From Owenweeksia sp965229445 (GTDB taxonomy: Bacteria; Bacteroidota; Bacteroidia; Flavobacteriales; Schleiferiaceae), in contig OZ245876.1 of assembly GCA_965229445.1 (NCBI GenBank), positions 992,001-1,056,000 of the forward strand: DNA of 64,000 bases. Direction: 5' to 3'. The position numbers and the translations under genes are program-made. Below, piece by piece: positions 42,944 to 52,313 of this stretch. The notes under the pieces were generated by a model. The model saw only the letters and a program-made list of their open reading frames with translations, made no database searches and was not told the origin of the DNA. The first letter of the stretch is position 1. Every line of letters begins with the position of its first letter.

Positions 42944-43710
42944 TTAAATCCGCTTTTCGCTTTGCCTTAAAGGCGATTCCCCGCCCTTTGCTTATACGTT
43001 TGAGCTATATTGTCCGTCCGGTTCTGGCATCATTCTATAGTGGTGATACCTTCGAGGATCCGATTGATGGTAGGAAATATCGCAAAATGCTTCCTTATGG
43101 ATATGAGGGCAGGCAGCGCGATAATGCCTTGGCACCGGCTAGTCTTTCTTTGGAGAGACATCGGTTACTCTGGTTGTATCTCAAGGAAGAAACAGATTTT
43201 TTTACCGCAGATCATAAGATGTTGCACGTGGCACCTGAACAATGTTTTTATGGTCGCTTTCGCAAGATGAAAAACCTGGACTACCTCACTGCCGACCTTG
43301 ATTCACCAATCGCTGATGTAAAAATGGATATACATGATATCCAGTATCCTGATAATTCATTTGACGTTATTCTATGCAATCACGTTCTGGAGCATGTCTA
43401 TAATGATATCAAGTGTATGTCTGAGCTCTGTCGAGTATTAACTCCGGGTGGATTGGCAATCATGCAGGTCCCCCTGGATAGAAATTTGGAAATAACGGAT
43501 GAGGATCCCGATTTAAAAGATCCTGAGGAGCGAAAACGGCGATTTGGACAATACGATCATGTGCGCCTCCACGGGCGTGACTATCCAGAAAGACTAAGAA
43601 AAGCTGGCTTTAAGGTACAGGAAATTGACTATTCTACAAAGCTAACTCCCAGTTTATTTGATAGATACCGCTTACCTGAGGGGGAAATTCTATACGTCTG
43701 TTCAAAGTAA
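42940..43710 (+). CDS. SAM-dependent methyltransferase with degenerate N-terminal zinc ribbon
   Basis: The 256-residue product has a Methyltransf_11-type Rossmann domain from about residue 90: LHVAPEQCF (motif I, unusual), DLDSPIADVKMDIHDIQYPDNSFDVILCNHVLEHVYND (acidic loop and motif IV) and VLTPGGLAIMQVPL. The N-terminal part (about 36-75) matches the CPxCG..LP(Y/F)G..NA.CPxC..LERHRLLWLYL element of related enzymes, but the Cys positions are Asp40, Asp43, Ala65 and Ser68, so it cannot bind zinc. The substrate is unknown. Last gene of the gpmI operon. Confidence 0.82.
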   Translation: MIKSAFRFALKAIPRPLLIRLSYIVRPVLASFYSGDTFEDPIDGRKYRKMLPYGYEGRQRDNALAPASLSLERHRLLWLYLKEETDFFTADHKMLHVAPEQCFYGRFRKMKNLDYLTADLDSPIADVKMDIHDIQYPDNSFDVILCNHVLEHVYNDIKCMSELCRVLTPGGLAIMQVPLDRNLEITDEDPDLKDPEERKRRFGQYDHVRLHGRDYPERLRKAGFKVQEIDYSTKLTPSLFDRYRLPEGEILYVCSK

Positions 43711-43728
43711 ATGGGAGGCAACCGGGAG

Positions 43729-43763
43729 ACAACCTTTGAGGTTTAGTAAACCTCAAAGGTTGT
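43729..43763. terminator. 16-bp perfect inverted repeat between convergent genes
   Basis: ACAACCTTTGAGGTTT (43729-43744), loop AGT, and its exact complement at 43748-43763. It sits 18 nt after the methyltransferase stop and 13 nt before the stop of the convergent PD40 gene. No T run follows on either side, so termination is possible but not certain; it may act on both strands. Confidence 0.6.
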
Positions 43764-43776
43764 GTGCTAACTTTTC

Positions 43777-44898
43777 TCAATCCACCCAATCAGCGATGAA
43801 CAAGTTGGTATTTCTCGTGCCACCGTTATAACGATTGCTGGAAAAAATCAGCTTTTTACCATCGTAGCTGAACATTGGAAAGGAATCAAACTGCTCATCA
43901 AAAGTGATTTGCTTCAAGCCTGTACCATCCAGATTAATCATGAAAAGATTAAAAGGAAATCCTCTTTTGGATTTGTGATTAGATGAGAAGATTACCTTTT
44001 CCCCAGAAGGATGGAAAAAAGGCGCCCAATTTGCATTTCCAAGATCCGTTACCTGCTGAAGATCAGAACCATCTACATTACAGACATATAACTCCATATT
44101 GGTAGGTTTAACCAAGCCTCTTTCCAACAATTCCTTGTACTCCTGCTGAGCCTCAGGTGTGGCTGGACGAGAAGCACGAAAAATTAACTTTTTTCCATCG
44201 GGAGAGAAAAAAGCTCCACCATCATATCCTAAGCCAGTAGTAACCTGTTGCTGATTGGAACCATCAATATCCATCGTCCATAATTCCAGATCCCCACTTC
44301 TGGTAGAGGTAAATACAATCTTGTCTCCCTGAGGGGAAATAGTAGCCTCAGCATCATATCCGGGCGTATTGGTGAGCGTGTCAATAAGGTTTCCTTGAAG
44401 GTCGGAAACAAAAATGTCAAAGTCCTCATAAATGGGCCAAACATAGCCTGCTTCCTGACCGGGTTCCGGTGGACAGTTTTCATGACCGAGATGTGTGCTG
44501 CCGAAGAGTACACTAGTATCCCCAGGCATGAAATAGCTGCATGTTGTTCGGCCCATACCAGTGCTAAGCATGGTAGGGGGGACTTCCATCATATTGTCTT
44601 CTTCGATGTTGAAATAAAATATTTGGTCACATTCCACGCCCCATTCCTTATAATTTGATTGAAAAACAGCCATTTTGTTGTTGAAAGAAAAGTAGGCTTC
44701 CGCGTTATCCCCTCCATTGGTTAACTGGCGTATGTTCTTCAGGTGAGTCTCCCCCTCTAAAACCAGCGTGTCTGATGGCACTTCTATGATACTGTCGGAT
44801 AGATCAGAAATTGCTTCTTCTACAGGTCCACTTTGATTACATGCACCAGCGATATACAGGGCTGCTAAGCCTAAGATTGGAAATTGGGTAATTCTCAT
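43777..44898 (-). CDS. TolB/PD40-type beta-propeller lipoprotein
   Basis: The 373-residue product has a lipobox (LYIAGACNQ, Cys20) and repeated PD40/TolB blades, for example ATISPQGDKIVFTSTRSGDLELWTMDIDG, GAFFSPDGKKLIFRASRP, PFFHPSGEKVIFSSNHKS and PMFSYDGKKLIFSSNR. It should be anchored to a membrane facing the periplasm or outside. The family is broad (TolB, peptidase propellers); no peptidase domain is attached. It is the last gene after folE, cysS and yidD, 10 nt downstream of yidD. Confidence 0.87.
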   Translation of the reverse strand: MRITQFPILGLAALYIAGACNQSGPVEEAISDLSDSIIEVPSDTLVLEGETHLKNIRQLTNGGDNAEAYFSFNNKMAVFQSNYKEWGVECDQIFYFNIEEDNMMEVPPTMLSTGMGRTTCSYFMPGDTSVLFGSTHLGHENCPPEPGQEAGYVWPIYEDFDIFVSDLQGNLIDTLTNTPGYDAEATISPQGDKIVFTSTRSGDLELWTMDIDGSNQQQVTTGLGYDGGAFFSPDGKKLIFRASRPATPEAQQEYKELLERGLVKPTNMELYVCNVDGSDLQQVTDLGNANWAPFFHPSGEKVIFSSNHKSKRGFPFNLFMINLDGTGLKQITFDEQFDSFPMFSYDGKKLIFSSNRYNGGTRNTNLFIADWVD

Positions 44899-44908
44899 TT
44901 TAGCGTGT

Positions 44909-45175
44909 TTATGAAACAGAATTTTCAGATTTTATATTTTTTCGAGGTACCGGATCATAACCATGAGTACCCCAGGGGTGACATTTACTCAGTCTTTTTA
45001 GACCTAACCACCCGCCTTTTAAAGGCCCCCATTCCTTCATGGCCTCAATAGCATATTGAGAACAAGTGGGGGTATGCCGGCAAGAGTTAGGTAAAATTGG
45101 AGAGATCATCAACTGATATATCTTCACCAATAGAATAAGAGGAAACGCCAGTATTTTGTTGAGACTGAGGCTCAT
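44909..45175 (-). CDS. yidD: Membrane protein insertion efficiency factor YidD
   Basis: The 88-residue product has the YidD signature: one amphipathic/hydrophobic N-terminal helix (LAFPLILLVKIYQLMISP) followed by RHTPTCSQYAIEAMKEWG and KRLSKCHPWGTHGYDPVP, with two of the three usual conserved Cys (the position in ILPNSCRHTPTC fits). YidD assists YidC-dependent insertion. It overlaps the cysS stop by 4 nt. YidC itself is not in the window. Confidence 0.94.
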   Translation of the reverse strand: MSLSLNKILAFPLILLVKIYQLMISPILPNSCRHTPTCSQYAIEAMKEWGPLKGGWLGLKRLSKCHPWGTHGYDPVPRKNIKSENSVS

Positions 45176-46650
45176 TTCAACGTATATGTTGTGCCATCTG
45201 CGCCATCCTTTAACTGAATACCACTTTCAGCAAGTCTATCGCGAATTTGATCAGCTAAAGCCCAGTTTTTGTCAGCACGGGCATGATTTCTTAAATAGAT
45301 CAAGGTTTCCATGGCGGCTTCAAGTATTTCAGAATCTCCGGTGCCTGCTGGTTTTTCCAAACCTAAGACATCAAACACAAAAGCTTCAAACGTGCGCTTC
45401 AAGAGATCCAAATCCTCCTCACTTAAACCGGATTGACCATTCACTGCACTATTTATAAACCTCACTGCATCAAAGAGATGAGAGATAAGAATAGGACTGT
45501 TAAAGTCATCATTCATAGCATCGTAGCACTTCTGACGCCAAGTTGAAACATCAAAATCTGATTGCCCTTCCGGACTCAAAGTTTGCAACTTTTTATAGCC
45601 CTCCATCAATCGTATATAGCCCTTTTCCGCGGCCAGTAGAGCATCGTTACTAAAATCTAGCTGACTGCCATAATGCGCCTGCATCATGAAAAACCTTACA
45701 ACGCTTGGGGTGAATCCTTTATCAAGCTTATCGGTGTCACCGGAAAACAATTCGTCAGGATTAAGCGTGTTGCCCGTAGATTTGCTCATACGCTGACCAT
45801 TTAAGGTAAGCATATTGCCATGAAGCCAGTATCTTACTCCATCCGTACCATTGGCGGCTTTATTCTGAGCAATTTCACATTCGTGGTGGGGAAATTTCAA
45901 ATCCATACCACCTCCATGGATATCAAATGTTTCCCCCAAATACTTGGTACTCATTACTGAACATTCCAAATGCCATCCGGGAAATCCCACTCCCCAAGGT
46001 GAATTCCAGCGCATGATGTGCGTGGGAGAGGCCTTTTTCCATATGGCAAAATCCAGGGGACTGCGCTTCTCGCTCTGGCCATCGAGGTCACGGGTGCCAC
46101 TGATTAACTCCTCTATCTTTCGGCCAGAAAGTTTGCCGTAATCATTGTCTCGATTGTATTTCTCAACGTCGAAATAAACTGAACCGTTTACTTCATAGGC
46201 CAAACCTTGCTCCAGAATTTGTTTTACTGCATCAATCTGTTCAACAATATGGCCGGTTGCGGTGGGTTCAATACTAGGAGGAATCGTATTAAATTGACGC
46301 ATCACTTCATGAAAGCCCAGCGAATATTGTTGCACAATTTCCATGGGCTCAAGCTGGTGTAAACGTGCCTTTTTAGCGATCTTATCCTCCCCTTCATCAG
46401 CATCATTTTCTAAATGACCAGCGTCCGTAATGTTTCTTACATATCTCACTTTATAACCCAGATGTGATAGATAGCGATATATGAGATCAAAGGATATGAA
46501 GGTACGGCAGTTACCCAGGTGAACGTCGCTGTAAACCGTGGGCCCACAAACATACATACCCACAAAGGGAGGATTAAGCGGCGCGAATTTTTCTTTCTTC
46601 CGGCTTAAGGAATTGGTTACATAAACATCTTGCTGTTCGTAGAGAGCCAT
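45172..46650 (-). CDS. cysS: Cysteinyl-tRNA synthetase
   Basis: Class I synthetase charging tRNA-Cys. The 492-residue product shows the HIGH-like motif in YVCGPTVYSDVHLGNCRTF (with the first zinc Cys), further zinc-site parts GWHLECSVMS and FPHHECEIAQ, and the KMSKS-like loop GQRMSKSTGN. The catalytic core and C-terminal helical domain are full length. It starts 17 nt after folE and overlaps yidD by 4 nt. Confidence 0.97.
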   Translation of the reverse strand: MALYEQQDVYVTNSLSRKKEKFAPLNPPFVGMYVCGPTVYSDVHLGNCRTFISFDLIYRYLSHLGYKVRYVRNITDAGHLENDADEGEDKIAKKARLHQLEPMEIVQQYSLGFHEVMRQFNTIPPSIEPTATGHIVEQIDAVKQILEQGLAYEVNGSVYFDVEKYNRDNDYGKLSGRKIEELISGTRDLDGQSEKRSPLDFAIWKKASPTHIMRWNSPWGVGFPGWHLECSVMSTKYLGETFDIHGGGMDLKFPHHECEIAQNKAANGTDGVRYWLHGNMLTLNGQRMSKSTGNTLNPDELFSGDTDKLDKGFTPSVVRFFMMQAHYGSQLDFSNDALLAAEKGYIRLMEGYKKLQTLSPEGQSDFDVSTWRQKCYDAMNDDFNSPILISHLFDAVRFINSAVNGQSGLSEEDLDLLKRTFEAFVFDVLGLEKPAGTGDSEILEAAMETLIYLRNHARADKNWALADQIRDRLAESGIQLKDGADGTTYTLK

Positions 46651-46667
46651 GCAATTACCTTCGGTTT

Positions 46668-47363
46668 TCAGACGTCAAAGGTTGTTTTCATATTAATGTA
46701 CTCCAGAAACTCACGCTTTTTAGCATCATTCTTGAATTGACCACCAAACTCGGCGGTTACGGTGCTGCTGTCAATATCTCTAATACCCCGTGAATTGACA
46801 CATAGGTGTTTAGCATCAATGACACAAGCAACATCATCGGTGCCAAGCGCTCGTTGCATGGCCTGTACAATTTGTTTGGTAAGACGCTCCTGAACCTGTG
46901 GGCGCTTGGCAAAATAATCTACAATGCGATTCATCTTACTAAGCCCGATCACCGTACCATTTGAGATGTAAGCCAGGTGAGCCCGACCAACAATAGGGAG
47001 GAAGTGATGCTCACAAGTGGAGTAAACCACAATGTTTTTTTCCACCAGCATCTCGCCATACTTATACTTATTGTCAAAAGTGCTTGCCTTGGGTTCTCTT
47101 TCCGGATGTAAACCTCCAAAAACTTCCTTTACAAACATCTTTGCTACGCGCAGTGGTGTGCCTTTGAGACTATCGTCCTTTAAATCAAGTCCGAGAGTTT
47201 GCATAATCTCATTGAAATGGAAGCGGATCTTCTCAATCTTCTCCTCATCTGACAGGTCAAATGCATCTTCCCGCATGGGGGTTTCAGCGTTGTTAGACAC
47301 ATGCGCGTCCCCTATATCATCAGTCCTTACCGCGAGCTCGTTTTCTTTTACCTTTCTCATCAT
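46668..47363 (-). CDS. folE: GTP cyclohydrolase I
   Basis: Converts GTP to 7,8-dihydroneopterin triphosphate, the first step of folate (and queuosine precursor) synthesis. The 231-residue product carries VVYSTCEHHFLPIVGRAHLAYI (zinc Cys and His, about residues 113-134) and ACVIDAKHLCVNSRGIRD with the second zinc Cys. The roughly 35-residue acidic N-terminus is variable in the family. First gene of folE-cysS-yidD-PD40. Confidence 0.96.
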   Translation of the reverse strand: MMRKVKENELAVRTDDIGDAHVSNNAETPMREDAFDLSDEEKIEKIRFHFNEIMQTLGLDLKDDSLKGTPLRVAKMFVKEVFGGLHPEREPKASTFDNKYKYGEMLVEKNIVVYSTCEHHFLPIVGRAHLAYISNGTVIGLSKMNRIVDYFAKRPQVQERLTKQIVQAMQRALGTDDVACVIDAKHLCVNSRGIRDIDSSTVTAEFGGQFKNDAKKREFLEYINMKTTFDV

Positions 47364-47422
47364 TTCTTAATTAGCTGAAACTTAGCTACACATAGCTAAT
47401 TCCTAACTTCCAAAAAGGTTCG

Positions 47423-47450
47423 CAAAAGTACGACAAAAAATGTCCTTCAA
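47423..47450 (-). promoter_or_regulatory. folE operon promoter
   Basis: On the minus strand: TTG (47450-47448), a 17-nt spacer, TACTTTTG (47430-47423), an exact TAnnTTTG box. The leader to the folE ATG is about 50 nt and contains an 8-bp inverted repeat, AATTAGCT (47369-47376) with AGCTAATT (47394-47401), which could be an operator or mRNA hairpin. Confidence 0.6.
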
Positions 47451-47463
47451 TGCACTATTCTTC

Positions 47464-50400
47464 TTATTCAGGAAGATCGGCTTCTGGCACCAAAGCACCC
47501 TGCTCACTCAGCTTCGAAGCGATGGCGTCAATCTTCTGGCCCACCGCCAAATAGGAAGCTCGCAAAGGAGTGTATTCTTCTTTTACAATTTCAAGATTCT
47601 TTTTCTGGGAACCGGTAGGAGCGGAAGTTGAACTGTAGGAGGTCCACCCAACCGTATTCATTCTGGAAGAAAGGGAAGGCGGGGTATCAATATTCCGGCT
47701 GCTTAAACTCTTATCACCATTCAACTTTACGTTCAAGTCCACTAGCTTAATCTCCAGGCTTCTCAAGCTATCCAGCAAGTTCAGGTCTGTTCCGGGTGTG
47801 TTGCGAGCGACCGCCTTGAGCTGACCCAGTTTTTTCTCTGTATCACGCCTGTAGTTCTGAAGTGCCGATAATTTCATCCGCCAAGCTTCAGCTTCTTGTT
47901 GAAATGCAAGTAGCTCCGCGGGTTGTTGAGTAACCAGAGTATTGTTGTTGAGCCACTGCAGATCAAAGCTACTCGATAACCCTAAGGGTTTAATCTGTCC
48001 ATTTTCACTCAGGTATATCTCTGCACTGTAGGTGCCAGCAGGTGCTAAATTTGCTGTTCCGGCATTGGTCATGGGTTCTCCCTGGGTATTGATGCCGGCA
48101 CGAGCAGAATAGCGCCCGTTCCAAACAGCCTGCTGAATACCAGTTCCGACAGATTTGGTGAAACGCCTGATTTCATTTCCTTCGGCGTCCTTAATCACAA
48201 ATAATAGATAGGTGGACTCCTCGCGATCTTCAGCGTGAAGTGCCTCCAGGCTGGGATATTCCACTTCGCCATCTTCCTTTCTTATTTCTTTTTCTTTCTT
48301 CTTCCTTTTGGCTTTTAAAGAAGTAGGAGCCTCTTTGATATAATATCTGAAAACCGCTCCTACAGGTGGATTATCAGCCATGTAATAGGCAGAGCCAGAA
48401 AATCCTGACCGATTGTATCCTAAAGGTTGAGCTTCGAGGTAAATGAGAGCATCCTCGGTTGTGAAGAAATGTCCGTCCGACGCCAGTACTTCATCGCTCA
48501 ATTCACGCAGCGGCGTGTAATTATCCAGAATATAAAAACCCCGACCGAAGCTTGCTAGTACCAAGTCATTTTCCCTCCTCTGGATATCGATATCTCGTAT
48601 GGCAATCGTTGGCAGTCCCGCGCTTAGCTTTTTCCAGTTTTCCCCACCGTCAATAGTGAAGAAAGCACCAAATTCGGTTCCTGCAAAGAGCAAATCCTTT
48701 TTTACATGATCCTGTTGAATGGAATATACACTGCCGCGCTCCGGTAAATTTCCACTAATACTCGTCCAGCTTTTTCCTTTATTGGTGCTCTTGAGAATAT
48801 AGGGCTTGAAATCTCCATTCTTATGATTGTTGAACACCGCGAACACGGTATTCTCATCATACCTTGAAGTAAGAACCTGATTCACATAAGTGTTCGTGGG
48901 AATGCCAGGGAATTCCGATAGTTTGGTCCACTCCTCACCACCATTCTCGGTGCGCTGAATCAGGCCATCATCCGTGCCAACATAAATTAAGCCTTTTTTA
49001 AGTGGCGATTCATCTAGCGCTACAATATTGCCATAATTAGAAGTTGAACGATCATAGCTAATGGCATCTACACTTTGAATCTTTCCCATCACCGGTAAGG
49101 TATGACGGTCAATTTGTTGCGTTAGGTCATCGCTTATTTCACGCCAACTTTCTCCACGATCATTGCTTTCCAATAGCTTGTTAGCTGCAAAATAGAGCGT
49201 TTTAGCGTCGTGTGGACTGATCAACAAGGGTGCATCCCAGTTCCAACGATATGCCGGTTCATCCTTTCCAGGAAAAGGTTTTATACCTAATTTTTCCCCA
49301 CTTTGCTTGTCGAATCTTACCAACCAACCATATTGTGCCTGAGCGTAGACAATATTGGGGTTTTCTGGATCTACCTGACTTTCAAATCCGTCACCGGTGT
49401 TGGTTACATACCAATCTGAGTTTACAATACCGCGATTGTTGATGGTTTGTGAGGGGCCACCCAGGCTGAAGTTATCCTGTGTGCCGCCGTAAACATTATA
49501 AAAGGGCTCATCATTGTCAACACTTACTCTGTAGAATTGCGTAACAGGTAAGTTGACTTTGTGCTGCCAGCTTCCGGCTTCGTCATAAGTTTCATAAATA
49601 CCACCATCACAGCCTACTATCATATGTCTGGTATCCTGAGGATTTATCCATAAACAATGATCATCCACGTGCCTGCCCTGTCCGGGAACCCTTTGCCAGC
49701 TTTTACCCCCATCAGTGGTTACATGCAAATAGGTATCCAGGCTATATACTTTATCCGCATCCTTTGGATCGGGAACCAGTTCCACATAGTAATTACCACT
49801 GGTATTGTATTTATTCAGAAAGCTAAAGGATGCCCCGCGATCATCGGAGCGGTAAACTCCATGCCCTTCAATCATAGCGTAAATTCTATCGGGGTTAACC
49901 GGAGATATAGCCAGGCCAATCCTTCCTTTATCCCCAGATGGAATTCCATTTTTCAATTCATTCCAGGTGTCACCGCCATCGGTACTTTTATAAATTGCGG
50001 ATTCTGGTCCTCCGGAAACATAGGTCCAAACATGCCTTCTCCGCTGATGAGCAGTAGCATACAATACCTTGGGATCACGAGGGTCCATATGAATTTCGTT
50101 AAATCCGGTATGTTCTGAAACTTCAAGGATCAGATCCCAGTTGGCACCACCATCTGTGGTGCGATAAATGCCGCGTTCACCACCAGAACTCCATAAGGGT
50201 CCGTAGGCAGCAACATAAACGATTTGAGCGTTTTGAGGATGAATACTAATCATTCCAATATGCTCAGATTCCTTAAAACCCATGTGCTTCCAGCTTTTGC
50301 CGCCATCCAAAGAGCGGTATACGCCGTCGCCGTAGGCCACACTGCGTTGATTGTTATTTTCTCCTGTGCCTACCCACACTATATTGTGGTTGGAGGGGGC

Positions 50401-50691
50401 GATGCTGATACAGCCGATAGAGTAGGAGCCCTTGCTGTCAAAGATTGGTTTAAAGGTAATTCCGTGATCAGATGTTTTCCATACACCACCGCTGGCTGCC
50501 GCGATATAGTATTCACTAAAATTGGTTGGGTTTACCGCAAAATCTGCAATCCTACCTGAGGTTAAAGCCGGACCAATATTTCTGAAGCTTAAGCCAGAAA
50601 CACTCAGTTTTTCTAAAGCACTTTTTTCCTGTTCTTGAGCCATTGCCGGCAGAGAGAATACCGCTATCAGCAACCACAATAATTTCTTCAT
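47464..50691 (-). CDS. Secreted sortilin/VPS10-like beta-propeller protein
   Basis: The 1075-residue product has a signal peptide (LLWLLIAVFSLPAMAQ) and two large WD40/YVTN/BNR propellers with repeated Asp-boxes: TSDHGITF, SLDGGKSW, TTDGGANW, STDGGDTW, SDDRGASF, TTDGGKSW, SNDRGESW, RTENGGEEW, STNKGKSW and TIDGGENW. This is the VPS10/sortilin-type glycosyl-hydrolase-like group found as SusD-independent secreted proteins in Bacteroidota. The last 150 residues are helical and charged, without a T9SS sorting domain. Catalysis is not shown; protein-protein interaction is as likely. Confidence 0.85.
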   Translation of the reverse strand: MKKLLWLLIAVFSLPAMAQEQEKSALEKLSVSGLSFRNIGPALTSGRIADFAVNPTNFSEYYIAAASGGVWKTSDHGITFKPIFDSKGSYSIGCISIAPSNHNIVWVGTGENNNQRSVAYGDGVYRSLDGGKSWKHMGFKESEHIGMISIHPQNAQIVYVAAYGPLWSSGGERGIYRTTDGGANWDLILEVSEHTGFNEIHMDPRDPKVLYATAHQRRRHVWTYVSGGPESAIYKSTDGGDTWNELKNGIPSGDKGRIGLAISPVNPDRIYAMIEGHGVYRSDDRGASFSFLNKYNTSGNYYVELVPDPKDADKVYSLDTYLHVTTDGGKSWQRVPGQGRHVDDHCLWINPQDTRHMIVGCDGGIYETYDEAGSWQHKVNLPVTQFYRVSVDNDEPFYNVYGGTQDNFSLGGPSQTINNRGIVNSDWYVTNTGDGFESQVDPENPNIVYAQAQYGWLVRFDKQSGEKLGIKPFPGKDEPAYRWNWDAPLLISPHDAKTLYFAANKLLESNDRGESWREISDDLTQQIDRHTLPVMGKIQSVDAISYDRSTSNYGNIVALDESPLKKGLIYVGTDDGLIQRTENGGEEWTKLSEFPGIPTNTYVNQVLTSRYDENTVFAVFNNHKNGDFKPYILKSTNKGKSWTSISGNLPERGSVYSIQQDHVKKDLLFAGTEFGAFFTIDGGENWKKLSAGLPTIAIRDIDIQRRENDLVLASFGRGFYILDNYTPLRELSDEVLASDGHFFTTEDALIYLEAQPLGYNRSGFSGSAYYMADNPPVGAVFRYYIKEAPTSLKAKRKKKEKEIRKEDGEVEYPSLEALHAEDREESTYLLFVIKDAEGNEIRRFTKSVGTGIQQAVWNGRYSARAGINTQGEPMTNAGTANLAPAGTYSAEIYLSENGQIKPLGLSSSFDLQWLNNNTLVTQQPAELLAFQQEAEAWRMKLSALQNYRRDTEKKLGQLKAVARNTPGTDLNLLDSLRSLEIKLVDLNVKLNGDKSLSSRNIDTPPSLSSRMNTVGWTSYSSTSAPTGSQKKNLEIVKEEYTPLRASYLAVGQKIDAIASKLSEQGALVPEADLPE

Positions 50692-50710
50692 GATGTAATT
50701 TTTGGGAGTC

Positions 50711-50718
50711 CAAATGTA
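50711..50718 (-). promoter_or_regulatory. -7 box of the sortilin-like gene
   Basis: TACATTTG on the minus strand, an exact TAnnTTTG match, 19 nt before the ATG at 50691 and downstream of the FadL-gene terminator. No clear -33 TTG. Confidence 0.55.
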
Positions 50719-50749
50719 AGCACTGTGATTTATCTCAGGTTAGGAATGC

Positions 50750-50772
50750 AAAAAGCCGGGAAAATCCCGGCT
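50750..50772 (-). terminator. Terminator after the FadL-like gene
   Basis: Read on the minus strand: an 8-bp perfect stem (50772-50765 with 50761-50754), a 3-nt loop, then T5 at 50754-50750. It lies 35 nt after the FadL-like gene stop and separates it from the sortilin-like gene. Confidence 0.85.
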
Positions 50773-50807
50773 CGATAAAGTATTCAAATGAAATAATTCT
50801 ATTCAGA

Positions 50808-52295
50808 TTAGAAGTTGATGCTGGCGCTAACAATTAGGTTTCCTTTGGAGATGTCATTATTTACGGTTGCCCTCGCTGGATTCACCAAGCCATTACCGTC
50901 TAAATTGTCACCGAGAAATGGGTGAACGAAATGTTGTTTGGTATAAGTACCAAGGGTGTATGCTACATCTATATTAAAGTCGCGGTTGCCAAAGCCTGCT
51001 CCCAGGCTATATTGCAATAGATTGGATACATACAACTCCGGTTCTTTAAAATTAGATTGTGTATATCTGATCCCACCTCTGAGAAACATCGGTCCGATCC
51101 TCCATTCAGTACCGGCTTTTATTGTTTGAGCGGGTTGAGTAGCTTCGATGTAATCCTGTTCAGCTGCCAGGTAGTTTTCACCATCTCGACTGCTCAGATT
51201 AATATTGCTTGGATCAGTGAATTCATAATCGAGGCTCACTATTAAGGATCTGAAAAGCACTAGAGCAGCCCCAGCACGGTATATCGAAGGAGTAGCCAGT
51301 CCGTATCGGATATTGTCAAATACGTACTCTGTACCAAGTTCACGTACATTGTTGGCGTAACCATCCACACTTAAATAATATATTTCATTCACATTGTACC
51401 AGGAAGGTGATTGGTAAGAGACACCTATACGAAGCATTTGAATTGGCTTCAAAATAAAACCAATCTTTACATTAAAGCCATTGGCATACACCTCGTTGGA
51501 TCGATTTAATTGATAGGATGAAATATAGCTTGAGTCTGCAAAGCCCGATTCAGAAAGCCTGGTTCGATTGCTGTAGTTCATGTATGGAAAACCCAACGAG
51601 AGGCCATAGAAAAAGCGATCATTAAAGCGGCTTCCCAGGCTAATTTGTAATTCGTCCGCATACCCTCGCTCTTCATAGGTGTAAGAAACATCCGATGCAT
51701 CATCTGGCCAGTAGTCATATATATAAGCTCCCAAGGAATCAACCAGCAGTACACCTGCATCCGCGGCAGAAGCCTCTTCAAAAAAACCATTTCGCTCCAT
51801 CTGTGCAATGGTGAGGTCAGTAACACCGGCTAGCCAGTATTCACCGAGGGTAATGCCACTGCCCGTTGCAGGGTTATATTCATTTATCCCACTTACCGTA
51901 AAATTGGAATTAAAATCCGCCATTTTATTCACACTGACAGAAAGTACAAAGGGGGTTTTTGATTTGCCGAAGCTATTCACAAAACCAGCATTCTCAAATA
52001 GGAACCTGAAGTTGGAACTACGATTCGTATTATTCAGAAAGCTGGTTTCATCGTACTGATTTTGAAACCCGGCAGAAATACCAACCGATCCCTGTCTAAA
52101 GACAGACGCCGCTGCGGGATTGATGTGAACTGCCGAAAAATCGTTACCCAGAGCCATAAAGGCTCCACCCATGGCAGTATATCTTGCCGTGCCATGCAAA
52201 CCTCGGGTGTTCAACATATTTATGTTCTCTATGGTCTGAGCGTGTAAATTCCCAAAGAATATGCTAAGACCTAAAACCAGGAGTAACTTCTTCAT
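50808..52295 (-). CDS. OmpP1/FadL family outer-membrane beta-barrel protein
   Basis: The 495-residue product has a signal peptide (LLLVLGLSIFFGNLHAQ) and the family N-terminal plug-type sequence GTARYTAMGGAFMALGNDFSAVHINPAAAS (about residues 35-64), followed by alternating amphipathic strands and a C-terminus ending in an aromatic residue (SASINF) as in Bam substrates. Members transport hydrophobic molecules across the outer membrane; the ligand is unknown. It starts 18 nt after the Ser/Arg-rich lipoprotein gene, so the two form an operon. Confidence 0.87.
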   Translation of the reverse strand: MKKLLLVLGLSIFFGNLHAQTIENINMLNTRGLHGTARYTAMGGAFMALGNDFSAVHINPAAASVFRQGSVGISAGFQNQYDETSFLNNTNRSSNFRFLFENAGFVNSFGKSKTPFVLSVSVNKMADFNSNFTVSGINEYNPATGSGITLGEYWLAGVTDLTIAQMERNGFFEEASAADAGVLLVDSLGAYIYDYWPDDASDVSYTYEERGYADELQISLGSRFNDRFFYGLSLGFPYMNYSNRTRLSESGFADSSYISSYQLNRSNEVYANGFNVKIGFILKPIQMLRIGVSYQSPSWYNVNEIYYLSVDGYANNVRELGTEYVFDNIRYGLATPSIYRAGAALVLFRSLIVSLDYEFTDPSNINLSSRDGENYLAAEQDYIEATQPAQTIKAGTEWRIGPMFLRGGIRYTQSNFKEPELYVSNLLQYSLGAGFGNRDFNIDVAYTLGTYTKQHFVHPFLGDNLDGNGLVNPARATVNNDISKGNLIVSASINF

Positions 52296-52313
52296 GATAT
52301 CAGTCTTAATTAT

